Source: Alicyclobacillus acidiphilus NBRC 100859 (lineage in GTDB: Bacteria; Bacillota; Bacilli; Alicyclobacillales; Alicyclobacillaceae). From it: a stretch of 64,000 bases of DNA. Shown here piece after piece: positions 35,156 to 43,266 of this stretch. The notes below the pieces were generated by a model. It was given only the letters and a program-made list of their open reading frames with translations. It was not told the DNA's origin and made no database searches. Position 1 is the stretch's first letter; each line of letters begins with the position of its first letter. The translations under genes and the position numbers were made by a program. The stretch is taken from positions 1 through 64,000 of the forward strand of contig NZ_BCQI01000004.1 in NCBI RefSeq assembly GCF_001544355.1, given 5' to 3'.

Positions 35156-35181
35156 GGAGCTGGATCGCATATCGAATGTAG
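35101..35181 (+). CDS. Met-rich leader peptide of the MetRS gene
   Basis: A 26-codon ORF reading MMTMCMIMQSMRM and then SHVCSRSWIAYRM before TAG. Eight of 26 codons are ATG, seven of them within the first 13. GGAAGGAG (35084-35091) lies 9 bases upstream, as strong as the ribosome sites of real genes here. The ORF ends 22 bases before a terminator hairpin and 110 bases before a methionyl-tRNA synthetase gene. The RNA can form a 14-pair hairpin (35091-35104 with 35142-35155) whose 5' arm overlaps the first codons. This is the classical layout of ribosome-mediated attenuation sensing charged tRNA-Met. Confidence 0.72.
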   Translation: MMTMCMIMQSMRMSHVCSRSWIAYRM

Positions 35182-35202
35182 TCGAAGGGCCGTTCGATAA
35201 CG

Positions 35203-35240
35203 AGACGCTGTGGGCATGTTTGCCTGCAGCGTCTTTTTTT
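35203..35240 (+). terminator. Intrinsic terminator ahead of metG
   Basis: AGACGCTG (35203-35210) pairs with CAGCGTCT (35227-35234), with an upper stem GGCA/TGCC (35213-35216/35221-35224) across a TG/TG internal loop. It is followed by an unbroken T-run to 35240. It lies 51 bases upstream of the MetRS start, within the same transcript, so it is an attenuator and not the end of kimA. Confidence 0.82.
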
Positions 35241-35291
35241 GCGTTTCGCCGCCTTCCACTCAATCACGAAGCGAACAGGGGGATTTCGGGC

Positions 35292-36995
35292 ATGCCCAAG
35301 CACCTGGTTACCAGCGCATTGCCGTACATCAACGGTATCAAGCATCTCGGCAATTTGGTCGGTTCGCTCTTGCCTGCAGACGTCTACGCGCGCTTTTTGC
35401 GTCTTGAGGGGGAAGATGTCCTGTTCATCTGTGCGACCGACGAACATGGCACGCCCGCTGAATTGTCGGCACTCGAGCAGCATCTGTCCGTCGAGGCGTA
35501 TTGCGAGACGATGTACCAGCGGCAGTCGGCCGTCTTCCGGCAGTTCGGCCTGTCTTTCGATCACTTTGGCCGCACGTCATCCCCGCACAACCACGAGTTG
35601 ACACAGCGCATCTACAACAGCCTTTGCAGGAACGGCTTCATCGTGGAACGCCCGATTCGCCAAGTCTACGCGGTGGAGGAGGGGAGGTTTCTGCCGGATC
35701 GGTATATCGTCGGCACCTGTCCGCACTGTGGATACGACGGAGCCAGGGGAGACCAGTGTGAGCAGTGCACGGCCTTGCTCGACCCCGTCGATCTGCTGCA
35801 CCCTCGTTCCGCCGTATCCGGAAGCGACGCGCTCGAGATTCGCTCCACGAACCACCTCTTCCTGCGGCTGGATCTGCTCAGCGACGACGTGCGAAGGTGG
35901 GTGGAATCGCACGAAGACTGGTCGCGCTTAACAAAGTCCATTGCGTTCAAGTGGCTCGACGAAGGCCTGCGCGAGCGCTGTATCAGCCGCGATCTCCACT
36001 GGGGCGTACGGGTCCCTCGCGAAGGCTTCGACGACAAAGTGTTCTACGTTTGGTTCGATGCTCCGATTGGCTATATCGGGGCGACGAAGGAGTGGGCCTC
36101 ACACGATCCCGCCCGCCGCGACTGGCGAGACTGGTGGTGGAACGCCCCGGACGTGCGCTACACCCAATTCCTCGGCAAGGACAATGTTCCGTTTCACACC
36201 GTGTTTTTTCCGGCGATGCTGCTGGGAACCGGCGAGCCTTGGACGATGGCGGGCGAAATCAAGAGTTTCAATTGGCTGAACTACTACGGCGGCAAGTTTT
36301 CGACCAGCCAAAAACGAGGCATTTTTCTCGACGACGCGCTTGCCTTGTTCGATCCCGACATCTGGCGATACTTCCTGCTCGCGAATGCACCGGAAGCGGA
36401 CGACGTCAGTTTTACTTGGGAAGTTTTCGCAAGCGTCGTGAACAAGGACCTGGTTGGCATTTTCGGCAACTTCGTCAACCGGACGCTCAAGTTGTCTGTT
36501 GCACAATTCGGCAGTACGGTGCCGGACGGCGGCGTGTGGACCGACAGGGAAGCTGCCCTGGTTCAAGCGTGCCAAACGGTGATAGATGCTTACCGATCCC
36601 ATCTTCGGAACTTGGAATATCGCAAGGCGATTCAGTCGCTCCGCCAGCTATGGTCACTCGGCAACGTCTATTTGGATCATGCGGCGCCTTGGAATCTTGT
36701 CAGGACAGAGCGGGACGAAGCGGCTATGGTCCTAAGGACAGCCATCAACCTCATCGCGCTGTTCGCACACGCCGCCGAGCCGATCATTCCATTTACATCC
36801 AACAAGGTATACGATGAACTCAACTTGACTGTCGATGAGCGGTCGTCGTGGATCGCTGGCGAGATCGACCTAACATGTTACTCAGCGGGGCGAACGTTTC
36901 ATGTGCCTGAGCCCTTGTTCCGGAGGATCGACAAGGATGAAATCGGAGCGCTTGCCATGCGTTTTTCGGGGCAAGCGAAGGCTTCTTCGGATTGA
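35292..36995 (+). CDS. metG: Methionyl-tRNA synthetase
   Basis: A 567-aa class I aminoacyl-tRNA synthetase charging tRNA-Met. The HIGH motif is HLGN (residues 18-21) in SALPYINGIKHLGNL, the zinc knuckle is Cys143/146/156/159 (CPHCGYDGARGDQCEQC), FYVWFDAPIGYIGA lines the active site, and the KMSKS loop is the variant KFSTSQKRG (335-343). The four-Cys knuckle and KFSTS loop mark the long MetG type, unlike the usual Bacillus enzyme. No C-terminal tRNA-binding domain. The ATG at 35292 follows AGGGGGA; a longer in-frame ORF from 35091 runs through the leader and is not real. It may be a second, inducible MetRS. Confidence 0.92.
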   Translation: MPKHLVTSALPYINGIKHLGNLVGSLLPADVYARFLRLEGEDVLFICATDEHGTPAELSALEQHLSVEAYCETMYQRQSAVFRQFGLSFDHFGRTSSPHNHELTQRIYNSLCRNGFIVERPIRQVYAVEEGRFLPDRYIVGTCPHCGYDGARGDQCEQCTALLDPVDLLHPRSAVSGSDALEIRSTNHLFLRLDLLSDDVRRWVESHEDWSRLTKSIAFKWLDEGLRERCISRDLHWGVRVPREGFDDKVFYVWFDAPIGYIGATKEWASHDPARRDWRDWWWNAPDVRYTQFLGKDNVPFHTVFFPAMLLGTGEPWTMAGEIKSFNWLNYYGGKFSTSQKRGIFLDDALALFDPDIWRYFLLANAPEADDVSFTWEVFASVVNKDLVGIFGNFVNRTLKLSVAQFGSTVPDGGVWTDREAALVQACQTVIDAYRSHLRNLEYRKAIQSLRQLWSLGNVYLDHAAPWNLVRTERDEAAMVLRTAINLIALFAHAAEPIIPFTSNKVYDELNLTVDERSSWIAGEIDLTCYSAGRTFHVPEPLFRRIDKDEIGALAMRFSGQAKASSD

Positions 36996-37167
36996 CGCAA
37001 GCTTCAGATGATAGTCCAAATGGACTATGAGGCATCCGCTGAATTGCCTAGTGGAAGACGGTTCATTCGTGCCTGTTAGCCTAACGGCCGTTGGTCGACA
37101 ATGAAGGTGTTGACATGACATGATTTGAAATCAATGGCCATGAGGGTTGAACGGAGGAACGGATATC

Positions 37168-38082
37168 ATGAAACATCTGCTGCTTGCCACGGACGGTTCT
37201 CCAGCATCCAAAACAGCGACTCGCGCGGTCGGTCGGCTGATCCCTGTCGACAACAAGGATACGTTGTCTTGCGTCTATGTATCGCCCCGGCCTTCGTTTC
37301 CCTCCGCGTATCTTGCCAGAGAGGCGGTCGCCCGTGAAAACGAGATGGCCCGCACCATCAAGGAAGAAACGCTCGCGGCCTTTCCACCGCGTACCGGGGC
37401 CCGATTCGAATTTCACCACGTCACTGGAGTCGCACAGCTTGAAATTTGTGCGATGGCTCGCAAGCAAGACGCCGATCTCGTCGTCATCGGACGACATGGC
37501 CACCGCGGCGAACACTTTTTGCTCGGCAGCGTCTGCAACGCGGTGCTCCATGAAGCGGATGTGCCGGTCCTTGTCGTTCCAGAGGGAGCGAATCTGCCGA
37601 GCCATGGACCGAAGCGGATCCTGCTTGCTACGGACGGATCGCCGAGCGCTGCGGCCGCGGAAGCGGTTGCGATAGACTGGATGACGCAATGTCCCGACGC
37701 GAAGCTGACCATTCTGTACGTAAGGGATTCGGTGGCGCATTTGCCATTCGATCACCTCGCCGAAAGCCTTCACTCCGCCACCGCGTTGTGGAGCGACGAG
37801 CTGGAGCAAAATCTTCTGGAAGGCACTTTTGCCGCTCTTACGCAGCGGGTGACATTTCGTTCCATCGAAGGGAGTCCAGCGCGCACCATTTGTCACGTCG
37901 CCGACGAGGAACGCTCCGATCTCGTCATTCTAGGCAGCCATGGTCATCGCCCCATGTCGGATCGACTTTTGCTTGGCAGTGTCAGCCATGCAGTGGTCCA
38001 CATGACGACGGCACCGGCGTTGGTCGTCAGAGAATCGATCCCTGTGTCGCAAGAGATGGAGGAGGTTATCGAGGTTTCGTGA
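37168..38082 (+). CDS. Tandem universal stress protein
   Basis: A 304-aa protein with two UspA domains (about residues 1-140 and 146-290). Both carry the nucleotide-binding G-x-x-G-H motif: VVIGRHGHRGEHFLLGSVCNAVLHEADVPVLVV and VILGSHGHRPMSDRLLLGSVSHAVVHMTTAPALVV. ATP binding is likely; the physiological role is not visible. The ATG at 37168 follows GGAGGAACGG. It lies 172 bases after metG, behind a small hairpin ATAGTCC/GGACTAT near 37013-37030, and is convergent with the peptidase gene. Confidence 0.88.
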   Translation: MKHLLLATDGSPASKTATRAVGRLIPVDNKDTLSCVYVSPRPSFPSAYLAREAVARENEMARTIKEETLAAFPPRTGARFEFHHVTGVAQLEICAMARKQDADLVVIGRHGHRGEHFLLGSVCNAVLHEADVPVLVVPEGANLPSHGPKRILLATDGSPSAAAAEAVAIDWMTQCPDAKLTILYVRDSVAHLPFDHLAESLHSATALWSDELEQNLLEGTFAALTQRVTFRSIEGSPARTICHVADEERSDLVILGSHGHRPMSDRLLLGSVSHAVVHMTTAPALVVRESIPVSQEMEEVIEVS

Positions 38083-38114
38083 TTGGAAGGATTGGCGCTT
38101 TCCAGTCAGGCAAA

Positions 38115-38984
38115 CTACTCGTGCTTGCGCAAAAACGATTCGACCGTTTGAAAGTACGCTTCGGGTTCCTCCACAATCGGTGAGTGGGAACTGTTTGGGT
38201 AGACGTGGAATTCGGAACCAGCTACCAGGCTGTGATAATACTCCGTGGATGCGGGTGACGCTTCATCGTAAAAGCCGCAGGTAAACAGCGCTGGAACGGT
38301 GATCTCGTGCAGCCTGTCCGTTCGGTCGTAGTCGCGCAAGGTCCCGGTTGCATGAAATTCGGATGGGCCCCACATGTAGTTGTAGACAGCTTCACCAAAA
38401 GCAGCCTTGCGGCGCGTCTGTTCTTCTTCTGATTGCTCGACGCGGCAGACGTGCTTTCGCATATAGACTTTTTCCGCATTTCGATAGGCTTCCGAGTCGG
38501 TGGTGCCGTTTGCCTCGCATTCCCTGAGAACAGCCTGAACATCTTCTGGCAATTCCTTTCGATACCGCTCCGCATCTTCAATCCAACGAGACGTACTGAG
38601 GCAAGGACTTGAGAAGATAGCACTGGCGACACCTTCCGGTTGCGTTAAAAGATAATCTGTGAGCAGCATCGTTCCCCAGGAGTGGCCAAGCATGTGGACT
38701 TTCTTAAGTCCTAGTGCTTCGCGGAGCGCGGCCAGTTCGCGAACAAACCGTTCAATCGTCCAGAGCGAGACATCGTCAGGCCGATCCGATTGGCCGCAAC
38801 CCAATTGATCATACAGAATCACCGGGCGCGCCTCGCCAAGCGCTTTGGCTAGGGGTTCCATACCAAGATGCGAACTACCCGGGCCGCCGTGGAGGGTAAT
38901 CAGTGGCGTTTTGTCTTTGTCTTCGCCGACAATCTGATACCAGATGCGGCCGCCTTCTACATGGATGAATCCTTCGTTGCTCAA
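38115..38984 (-). CDS. pip: Proline iminopeptidase family alpha/beta hydrolase
   Basis: A 289-aa serine peptidase that removes N-terminal proline. HGGPGSSH (residues 32-39) forms the oxyanion region, GHSWGT has nucleophile Ser102, and the remaining triad is Asp240 (FYDEASP) and His267 (NSSHSP). Length and spacing fit the family of tricorn-interacting/Pip enzymes. The TTG at 38984 follows GGAGGGGAG. It is monocistronic and cytosolic. Family members also act on other aminoacyl substrates, so the symbol is a family call. Confidence 0.85.
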   Translation of the reverse strand: MSNEGFIHVEGGRIWYQIVGEDKDKTPLITLHGGPGSSHLGMEPLAKALGEARPVILYDQLGCGQSDRPDDVSLWTIERFVRELAALREALGLKKVHMLGHSWGTMLLTDYLLTQPEGVASAIFSSPCLSTSRWIEDAERYRKELPEDVQAVLRECEANGTTDSEAYRNAEKVYMRKHVCRVEQSEEEQTRRKAAFGEAVYNYMWGPSEFHATGTLRDYDRTDRLHEITVPALFTCGFYDEASPASTEYYHSLVAGSEFHVYPNSSHSPIVEEPEAYFQTVESFLRKHE

Positions 38985-39138
38985 ATGTTCTCCCCTCCAT
39001 ATTTAAGTTCCCATTATTAGTTTAGCACGACCATCGCAGCGCGTTGGGTACGAAAATTCCATGTCCATCGATCCGAAGATCGTACGGTCGCATGAACCAG
39101 TTTATAAATAGTCATTATACACCGGTGAATAAATTACC

Positions 39139-39167
39139 TTGACTGACATAGTAATGTGACGTATGAT
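39139..39167 (+). promoter_or_regulatory. PadR promoter with internal palindrome
   Basis: TTGACT (39139-39144), a 17-base spacer and TATGAT (39162-39167) form a near-consensus promoter 20 bases before padR. The spacer contains ACAT-N4-ATGT (39146-39157), resembling the ATGT/ACAT half-sites bound by PadR proteins, so autorepression is likely. Confidence 0.7.
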
Positions 39168-39187
39168 GCGGATGTCGAGGTGACGAT

Positions 39188-39517
39188 ATGAGTAAACACA
39201 AAATCTCATCCGATCTGCTGCGAGGGCACACAGACACGATGATTCTGCGACTCTTGTCGGAGGCGGATCGCTATGGCTATGAAATGGTCAAACTGATTGC
39301 CGAGCGTTCAGGCGGTGAGTATGAGTTGAAGGAAGCTACGATGTACTCCAGCGTTCGGCGGCTTGAGGCAGACGGCGATATCGAGTGGTATTGGGGCGAC
39401 GAATCCCAGGGAGGACGACGCAAGTATTTTCGGATTACCGAAAAGGGCAGAGTCACTTACGCCAGCAACAAAAGCAATTGGGAGTACGCCAAGCGCGTAC
39501 TCGACACCTTGTTGTAA
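39188..39517 (+). CDS. PadR-family transcriptional regulator
   Basis: A 109-aa PadR-type winged-helix repressor. MILRLLSEADRYGYEMVKLI, then YELKEATMYSSVRRLEADGDIEWYW and RKYFRITEKGR form helix 1-3 and the wing. This short form is typical of PadR subfamily 2 regulators paired with HAAS/DUF1700 proteins. The ATG follows GAGGTGACGAT. It is followed after 14 bases by such a partner. Confidence 0.9.
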   Translation: MSKHKISSDLLRGHTDTMILRLLSEADRYGYEMVKLIAERSGGEYELKEATMYSSVRRLEADGDIEWYWGDESQGGRRKYFRITEKGRVTYASNKSNWEYAKRVLDTLL

Positions 39518-39531
39518 GGAGGAGATTGGAC

Positions 39532-40404
39532 ATGATGAACGAGAAATTGACGACCTATTTGAATGAGCTGTTTGCTCCGTATGATGGGATAAAGAGCGTG
39601 GGCGAACTGAAGGCCGACCTTCTTTCCGATTTGCAGGAACGGTTCCGTGAACTCAAGGCCGAAGGTAAGGACGATGAAACGGCCTTTGCCATGACCATCG
39701 ATAGCATTGGCGACATCGAAGAGACGGTGGAAGAAATCGCTAACCTCTCCCAGTCGCTGGAACGGCAGGTGCGCATCAACCTGCGTGCGATGAATCTGAA
39801 CGAGAGCGACTTCGCGGGCGTTGCCCTGCATAAAGGAAAATTCAAAGCGAGTGCGTTGCGCGGAGCCAACTTTGTTGGCGCGGATTTGACCGGTTGCTCG
39901 TTTGCGACGAGCGATGTGCGTGAAGGCAATTTTGACGGGGCCAATCTGACAGATTGCAGTTTTTACGCCACGGACCTCGCAAATGCGAGTTTCCACCAAT
40001 CCGTGCTTGTACGCACCGATGTGAATGTTTCAAGCCTGAAAGGCGCGAAGTTCATAGACACCAGACTGACGGACGCTGAGTTGGCCAAGTCAGATCTTAG
40101 AACCGCAACCTTCGAGAACTGTACCTTTCACGGCGTTGATTTCAAATATTGCGATTTGCGAGGAATTCGTTTTGACGAACAGATTTTCAGCGGTGTGCGT
40201 TTTGACAGGTCCACATTGAAAGACGTTTCGTTTCGAGGCGCAACGCTCAAGAATGTGTCATTCCGGCTACCGATTTCCGTGACAAACAAATCGTACAACG
40301 ACTTCAAAACCGTCTGCTTCGACGGCGCGATGATGGATAAGCTGACCTATGCGGCGCTGAAAGGCCTGTGGGTCGTCGATTTGTCAAACGTCAAGGTCAT
40401 CTAG
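39532..40404 (+). CDS. HAAS-like N-terminus fused to pentapeptide repeats
   Basis: A 290-aa protein. The first 80 residues (YLNELFAPYDGIKSVGELKADLLSDLQERFRELKAEGKDDETAFAMTIDSIGD) resemble the HAAS/DUF1700 module typically co-encoded with PadR. Residues about 85-265 are pentapeptide repeats (A/C-D/N-L-x-x pattern: GANFVGADLTGCSFATSDV, ANLTDCSFYATDLANASF), predicted to fold as a right-handed beta-helix. No TM helix is seen, although HAAS partners are usually membrane proteins. Tandem ATGs at 39532/39535 follow AAGGAGGAG. Function unknown; the pair may be a stress-responsive unit. Confidence 0.8.
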   Translation: MMNEKLTTYLNELFAPYDGIKSVGELKADLLSDLQERFRELKAEGKDDETAFAMTIDSIGDIEETVEEIANLSQSLERQVRINLRAMNLNESDFAGVALHKGKFKASALRGANFVGADLTGCSFATSDVREGNFDGANLTDCSFYATDLANASFHQSVLVRTDVNVSSLKGAKFIDTRLTDAELAKSDLRTATFENCTFHGVDFKYCDLRGIRFDEQIFSGVRFDRSTLKDVSFRGATLKNVSFRLPISVTNKSYNDFKTVCFDGAMMDKLTYAALKGLWVVDLSNVKVI

Positions 40405-40498
40405 GAGAACGGCAATGTGCAAGTGCAAGGGGACGACCGTGATTGGCAAAACGGCCGCAGTGGTCGGCGCGCTGCGGCATTCTCGCGGTTGCCATATT

Positions 40499-41188
40499 TC
40501 AGTTTGGTGTGACGAGCCGATATCCTACGCCGGGTTCCGTGACGATGAAGCTTGGATTGGCGGGATTATCCTCAACTTTTTTGCGAAGATGACCGATGTA
40601 AACTCGTAGATAGTGGCCTGCAGCTTCAAGGTTCTGTTCGCCCCAGACCTGTTTCAGCAACTGTCGATGTGTGATCACTCGTCCTGCGTGTGTGGCAAGT
40701 GCCTTGAGCAGATCGTATTCAATCGGCGTGAGTTTCACAGGCGTGCCGTTCTTCTCCACATGGCGTCGAGCCAAATCCATGGTCAGCGATCCAATTTGTA
40801 TGACGGGTTCGTCTGGTCGACGTGCGGAGTGGCGCAGCGCGACCCGAATGCGAGCCATTAACTCCCCCATTCCAAACGGTTTTGTGATGTAGTCGTCGGC
40901 GCCGTGATCGAGCGCGAAGACTTTTCCATTTTCGTCTTCTAATACCGTTAAGACGAGAATGGGCATTTCCGCCCATTCTCGGATCTTGATCAAGGCGTCC
41001 AACCCATTCATATCGGGCAAACCTAAATCCAGAATGATTAAATCAGGCCGAATCATGCTGGCTTGCAGAATTCCGTCTCTCCCCGTAGATTCCTCGTAGA
41101 TCGTAAAACCATGCGCCTCCAGGGTGACCCGGAGAAGTTTTCGGATCTGTGATTCGTCATCGATAATTAGAATCTTCGCTCCCATCAT
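40499..41188 (-). CDS. kdpE: Response regulator KdpE
   Basis: A 229-aa OmpR/PhoB-type regulator. The receiver domain has phospho-acceptor Asp54 (LIILDLGLPDMNG) and the acidic pair DD10-11; the winged-helix DNA-binding domain (about residues 130-229) ends VYIGHLRKKVEDNPANPSFIVTEPGVGYRL. GGAGG lies 6 bases before the ATG. It is downstream of the kinase half of KdpD on the minus strand. Its targets are probably the TTTTTACA repeats between this operon and kdpFABC. Confidence 0.93.
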   Translation of the reverse strand: MMGAKILIIDDESQIRKLLRVTLEAHGFTIYEESTGRDGILQASMIRPDLIILDLGLPDMNGLDALIKIREWAEMPILVLTVLEDENGKVFALDHGADDYITKPFGMGELMARIRVALRHSARRPDEPVIQIGSLTMDLARRHVEKNGTPVKLTPIEYDLLKALATHAGRVITHRQLLKQVWGEQNLEAAGHYLRVYIGHLRKKVEDNPANPSFIVTEPGVGYRLVTPN

Positions 41189-41257
41189 CCTGAGCCTCCG
41201 TACTCGATGTCGATGGTATGATGTCGGTTGGATATCCGTGGCTGATTCAGGTTTGAC

Positions 41258-42850
41258 TCAGTCGCCGACAGGCAGTCGAATCGTGATCATCGTTCCCTGA
41301 GGTTCCGCCGGCCTGGCGAAGATCTCGCCGCCGTGCGCTTCGACGATGCCCTTGCAGATTGCGAGGCCGAGCCCCGTGCCCGGAACAGAAGTGTCAGTAT
41401 CCGAGCGATAGAATTTCTCGAAAATTTTCTCCGCCTCGTCCTCGCGAATGCCCATGCCCTCATCTCGTATACACAAGGTCATGATCCCGTCGTATTCCAT
41501 GCAATCGAGACGGATAAGGCTGCCGTCGGGTGAATATTTGATTGCGTTGCTCAGGAGATTGACCAGCACCTGTTCAATCAGTATCTCGTCGACGGCGATG
41601 GCGGGGAGATTGTCGGGTATGTTCACTTCCATTGTTCGATGTTGCAGCGCATCTCCGATTTGGCGCAAGGCGACGCCGACGATGTCGGAAACATCGCACC
41701 AGCGCTTGTTCAGTTGAAGCATACCACTTTCCATCCGCACCATTCCAAGCAGATTCGTCACCAACCGATTCATTCGCAATGCGCCTTCGCGGATGGTGGA
41801 GAGAAGTTCCCGCCGATCATCTGGAGACAGGATGTCTCCACTTTCCGTCATGCCGGTCACCGCACCCAAAATGGTCGCCAGCGGCGTACGTAACTCGTGG
41901 GAGATGGAATGCAACAAGGCGGTTCTGAGACGTTCCGATTCTGCGCTCAAGTGAGCGATCTTCGCTTCTTCTTCAAACCGGATTCGCGCGATGCAAACGG
42001 CCGCCAACCCGGCCAAAGCCTGTACGATCCGCATTCTCGCGGTCCCGACGTTCACGTTGGGGGACTGCTGTTGCCCGATACACATGACACCATGGACGTT
42101 CGATTCGGTCTTCAGAGGGACATACAGGAACGTGGAGTCGCGGTTTTGGTTCGTCCCATATCCAGCGATGCGGCCATGGCGATAGACCCAGTCGACAATG
42201 CGCGATTCGGGGATTGGCGCGTCTCCATGGGATTGGAGCCCTTCCTCTGCCCTGACCGTCAGATGGCCGGCTGCATCTGGGAGCAGAATGGCCGCGGGCA
42301 ATCCAAACGTATCTGAAGCATGACGCACGATCTCCCCCAAAACAGTATCTAAGTCGCGTCCGGCCGCGACTTGGATGCTCAACGTGTAAAGCGCGGATGT
42401 GATGGCTTCGCGTTCGCTCAATTCCCTCACGCGCTGCCGCAGGCGCGCCGCCAAACCCGCGGTGAATATGGCCACGGCCAGATAAACGCCAAATGACACG
42501 ACGTATCGGATATCCAATACGGTGAAGCGATGAATTGGAGGAACAAAAAAATAATCAAAGGCTGTAACCCCGATGGCTGCAGCGTAAAACGAAGGTGCGA
42601 GTCCCCAGCGGACGGAACTGACGATCACGGGCAGGAGATACAGGAGAGCAAGGTTGACAAGCGTGAAAGCGTAGCCCACTTTCCAAAAGATGATTGTCAT
42701 GAACCCTACCATGAGCGTCACGATGATGTAGGGAAGAAGTGTGTACTTGTTCACGTGATCCCCATACACCACCGTGTCCGACATCGACCAACCCGTCATT
42801 TGTGATGAAAGAACACGCCATTTTGGTCGTATAGACGTATGTCGCCGCAT
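41258..42850 (-). CDS. kdpD: KdpD-type sensor kinase lacking the N-terminal sensor module
   Basis: A 530-aa histidine kinase equal to the C-terminal part of KdpD. It has four TM helices of the DUF4118 type (residues 37-135), a GAF domain (about 150-290), HisKA with phospho-His318 in SISHELRTPL, and an HATPase domain (NLLSNAIKYSP, DEGMGI, GTGLGLAICKGI). The usual cytosolic KdpD N-terminus (Walker A plus USP, about 370 residues) is missing and found instead, duplicated, in a separate gene at 47976. GAGGGG lies 8 bases before the ATG. With kdpE it forms the regulatory arm of the system. Confidence 0.88.
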   Translation of the reverse strand: MRRHTSIRPKWRVLSSQMTGWSMSDTVVYGDHVNKYTLLPYIIVTLMVGFMTIIFWKVGYAFTLVNLALLYLLPVIVSSVRWGLAPSFYAAAIGVTAFDYFFVPPIHRFTVLDIRYVVSFGVYLAVAIFTAGLAARLRQRVRELSEREAITSALYTLSIQVAAGRDLDTVLGEIVRHASDTFGLPAAILLPDAAGHLTVRAEEGLQSHGDAPIPESRIVDWVYRHGRIAGYGTNQNRDSTFLYVPLKTESNVHGVMCIGQQQSPNVNVGTARMRIVQALAGLAAVCIARIRFEEEAKIAHLSAESERLRTALLHSISHELRTPLATILGAVTGMTESGDILSPDDRRELLSTIREGALRMNRLVTNLLGMVRMESGMLQLNKRWCDVSDIVGVALRQIGDALQHRTMEVNIPDNLPAIAVDEILIEQVLVNLLSNAIKYSPDGSLIRLDCMEYDGIMTLCIRDEGMGIREDEAEKIFEKFYRSDTDTSVPGTGLGLAICKGIVEAHGGEIFARPAEPQGTMITIRLPVGD

Positions 42851-42919
42851 GACTTAGACCCCTCTTCGAATCATAACCACTCACTTATTTATACTCCCAA
42901 TGTGCGTTAGAGTCCGCCG

Positions 42920-42970
42920 TTTTTACAGCTTTTTTACACCTGTGCTCGGTATCTTTGCGCCATTTTTACG
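42920..42970. promoter_or_regulatory. KdpE-type direct repeats upstream of kdpFABC
   Basis: TTTTTACA occurs at 42920-42927 and 42931-42938, exactly 11 bp apart (one helix turn), and TTTTTACG follows at 42963-42970. The known E. coli kdp operator contains T-runs followed by ACA in similar tandem. A TACAAT -10 at 42982-42987 has no good -35, as expected for an activated promoter. The site lies between divergent kdpD and the small-ORF/kdpF transcript. Confidence 0.65.
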
Positions 42971-43029
42971 CGCTGTCGACTTACAATCACCTCGTTCCTA
43001 TCCAAGCAACGCGACAGGAGGGCAAATGC

Positions 43030-43113
43030 ATGCTCGACGTGGTTTCGATAGCGATCTTTTTCGCGGTGTTCGGGCTCTTCGTGTGGCTCATGAAAACCTT
43101 TGACAAAGCGTAA
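43030..43113 (+). CDS. 27-aa membrane peptide at the head of the kdp operon
   Basis: The ORF encodes MLDVVSIAIFFAVFGLFVWL followed by MKTFDKA: one TM helix with an acidic start and basic end. AGGAGG lies about 9 bases before the ATG. It precedes kdpF by 38 bases. It is not KdpF, which is the next ORF; similar tiny ORFs precede kdpF in some actinobacterial operons. It may be a Kdp accessory subunit. Too short for certainty. Confidence 0.55.
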   Translation: MLDVVSIAIFFAVFGLFVWLMKTFDKA

Positions 43114-43151
43114 AGGCATCGCCACTGTTGGACAAGTCGGGAGGGGATACC

Positions 43152-43232
43152 GTGATTTGGATCTTGCTGGGGATTTCGGTCGTTTTCATGGTGTATCTCA
43201 CGTACGTCATTTTTCATCCGGAGAAGTTTTGA
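43152..43232 (+). CDS. kdpF: KdpF, small subunit of potassium ATPase
   Basis: A 26-aa peptide: one TM helix (ILLGISVVFMVYLTYVIF) and the typical C-terminal HPEKF. The GTG at 43152 follows GGGAGGGG. KdpF stabilises the KdpABC complex. It lies 34 bases before kdpA. Family C-terminus and position make the call firm despite the size. Confidence 0.8.
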   Translation: MIWILLGISVVFMVYLTYVIFHPEKF

Positions 43233-43266
43233 ACGGGTCGGATTAGTTCAAGAGGGAGTGAACACG

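Noticed and set aside
35061-35240. T-box riboswitch before metG
   Set aside because: No T-box sequence (AARGTGGNACCGCG) before the terminator; the TGGTACGG near 35078 is incomplete and in the wrong place. The Met-rich ORF explains the region better.
40415-40609. 64-aa ORF after the pentapeptide gene
   Set aside because: It has AGGAG upstream, but its second half runs antisense into kdpE and no family is recognisable; a short truncated gene cannot be excluded.
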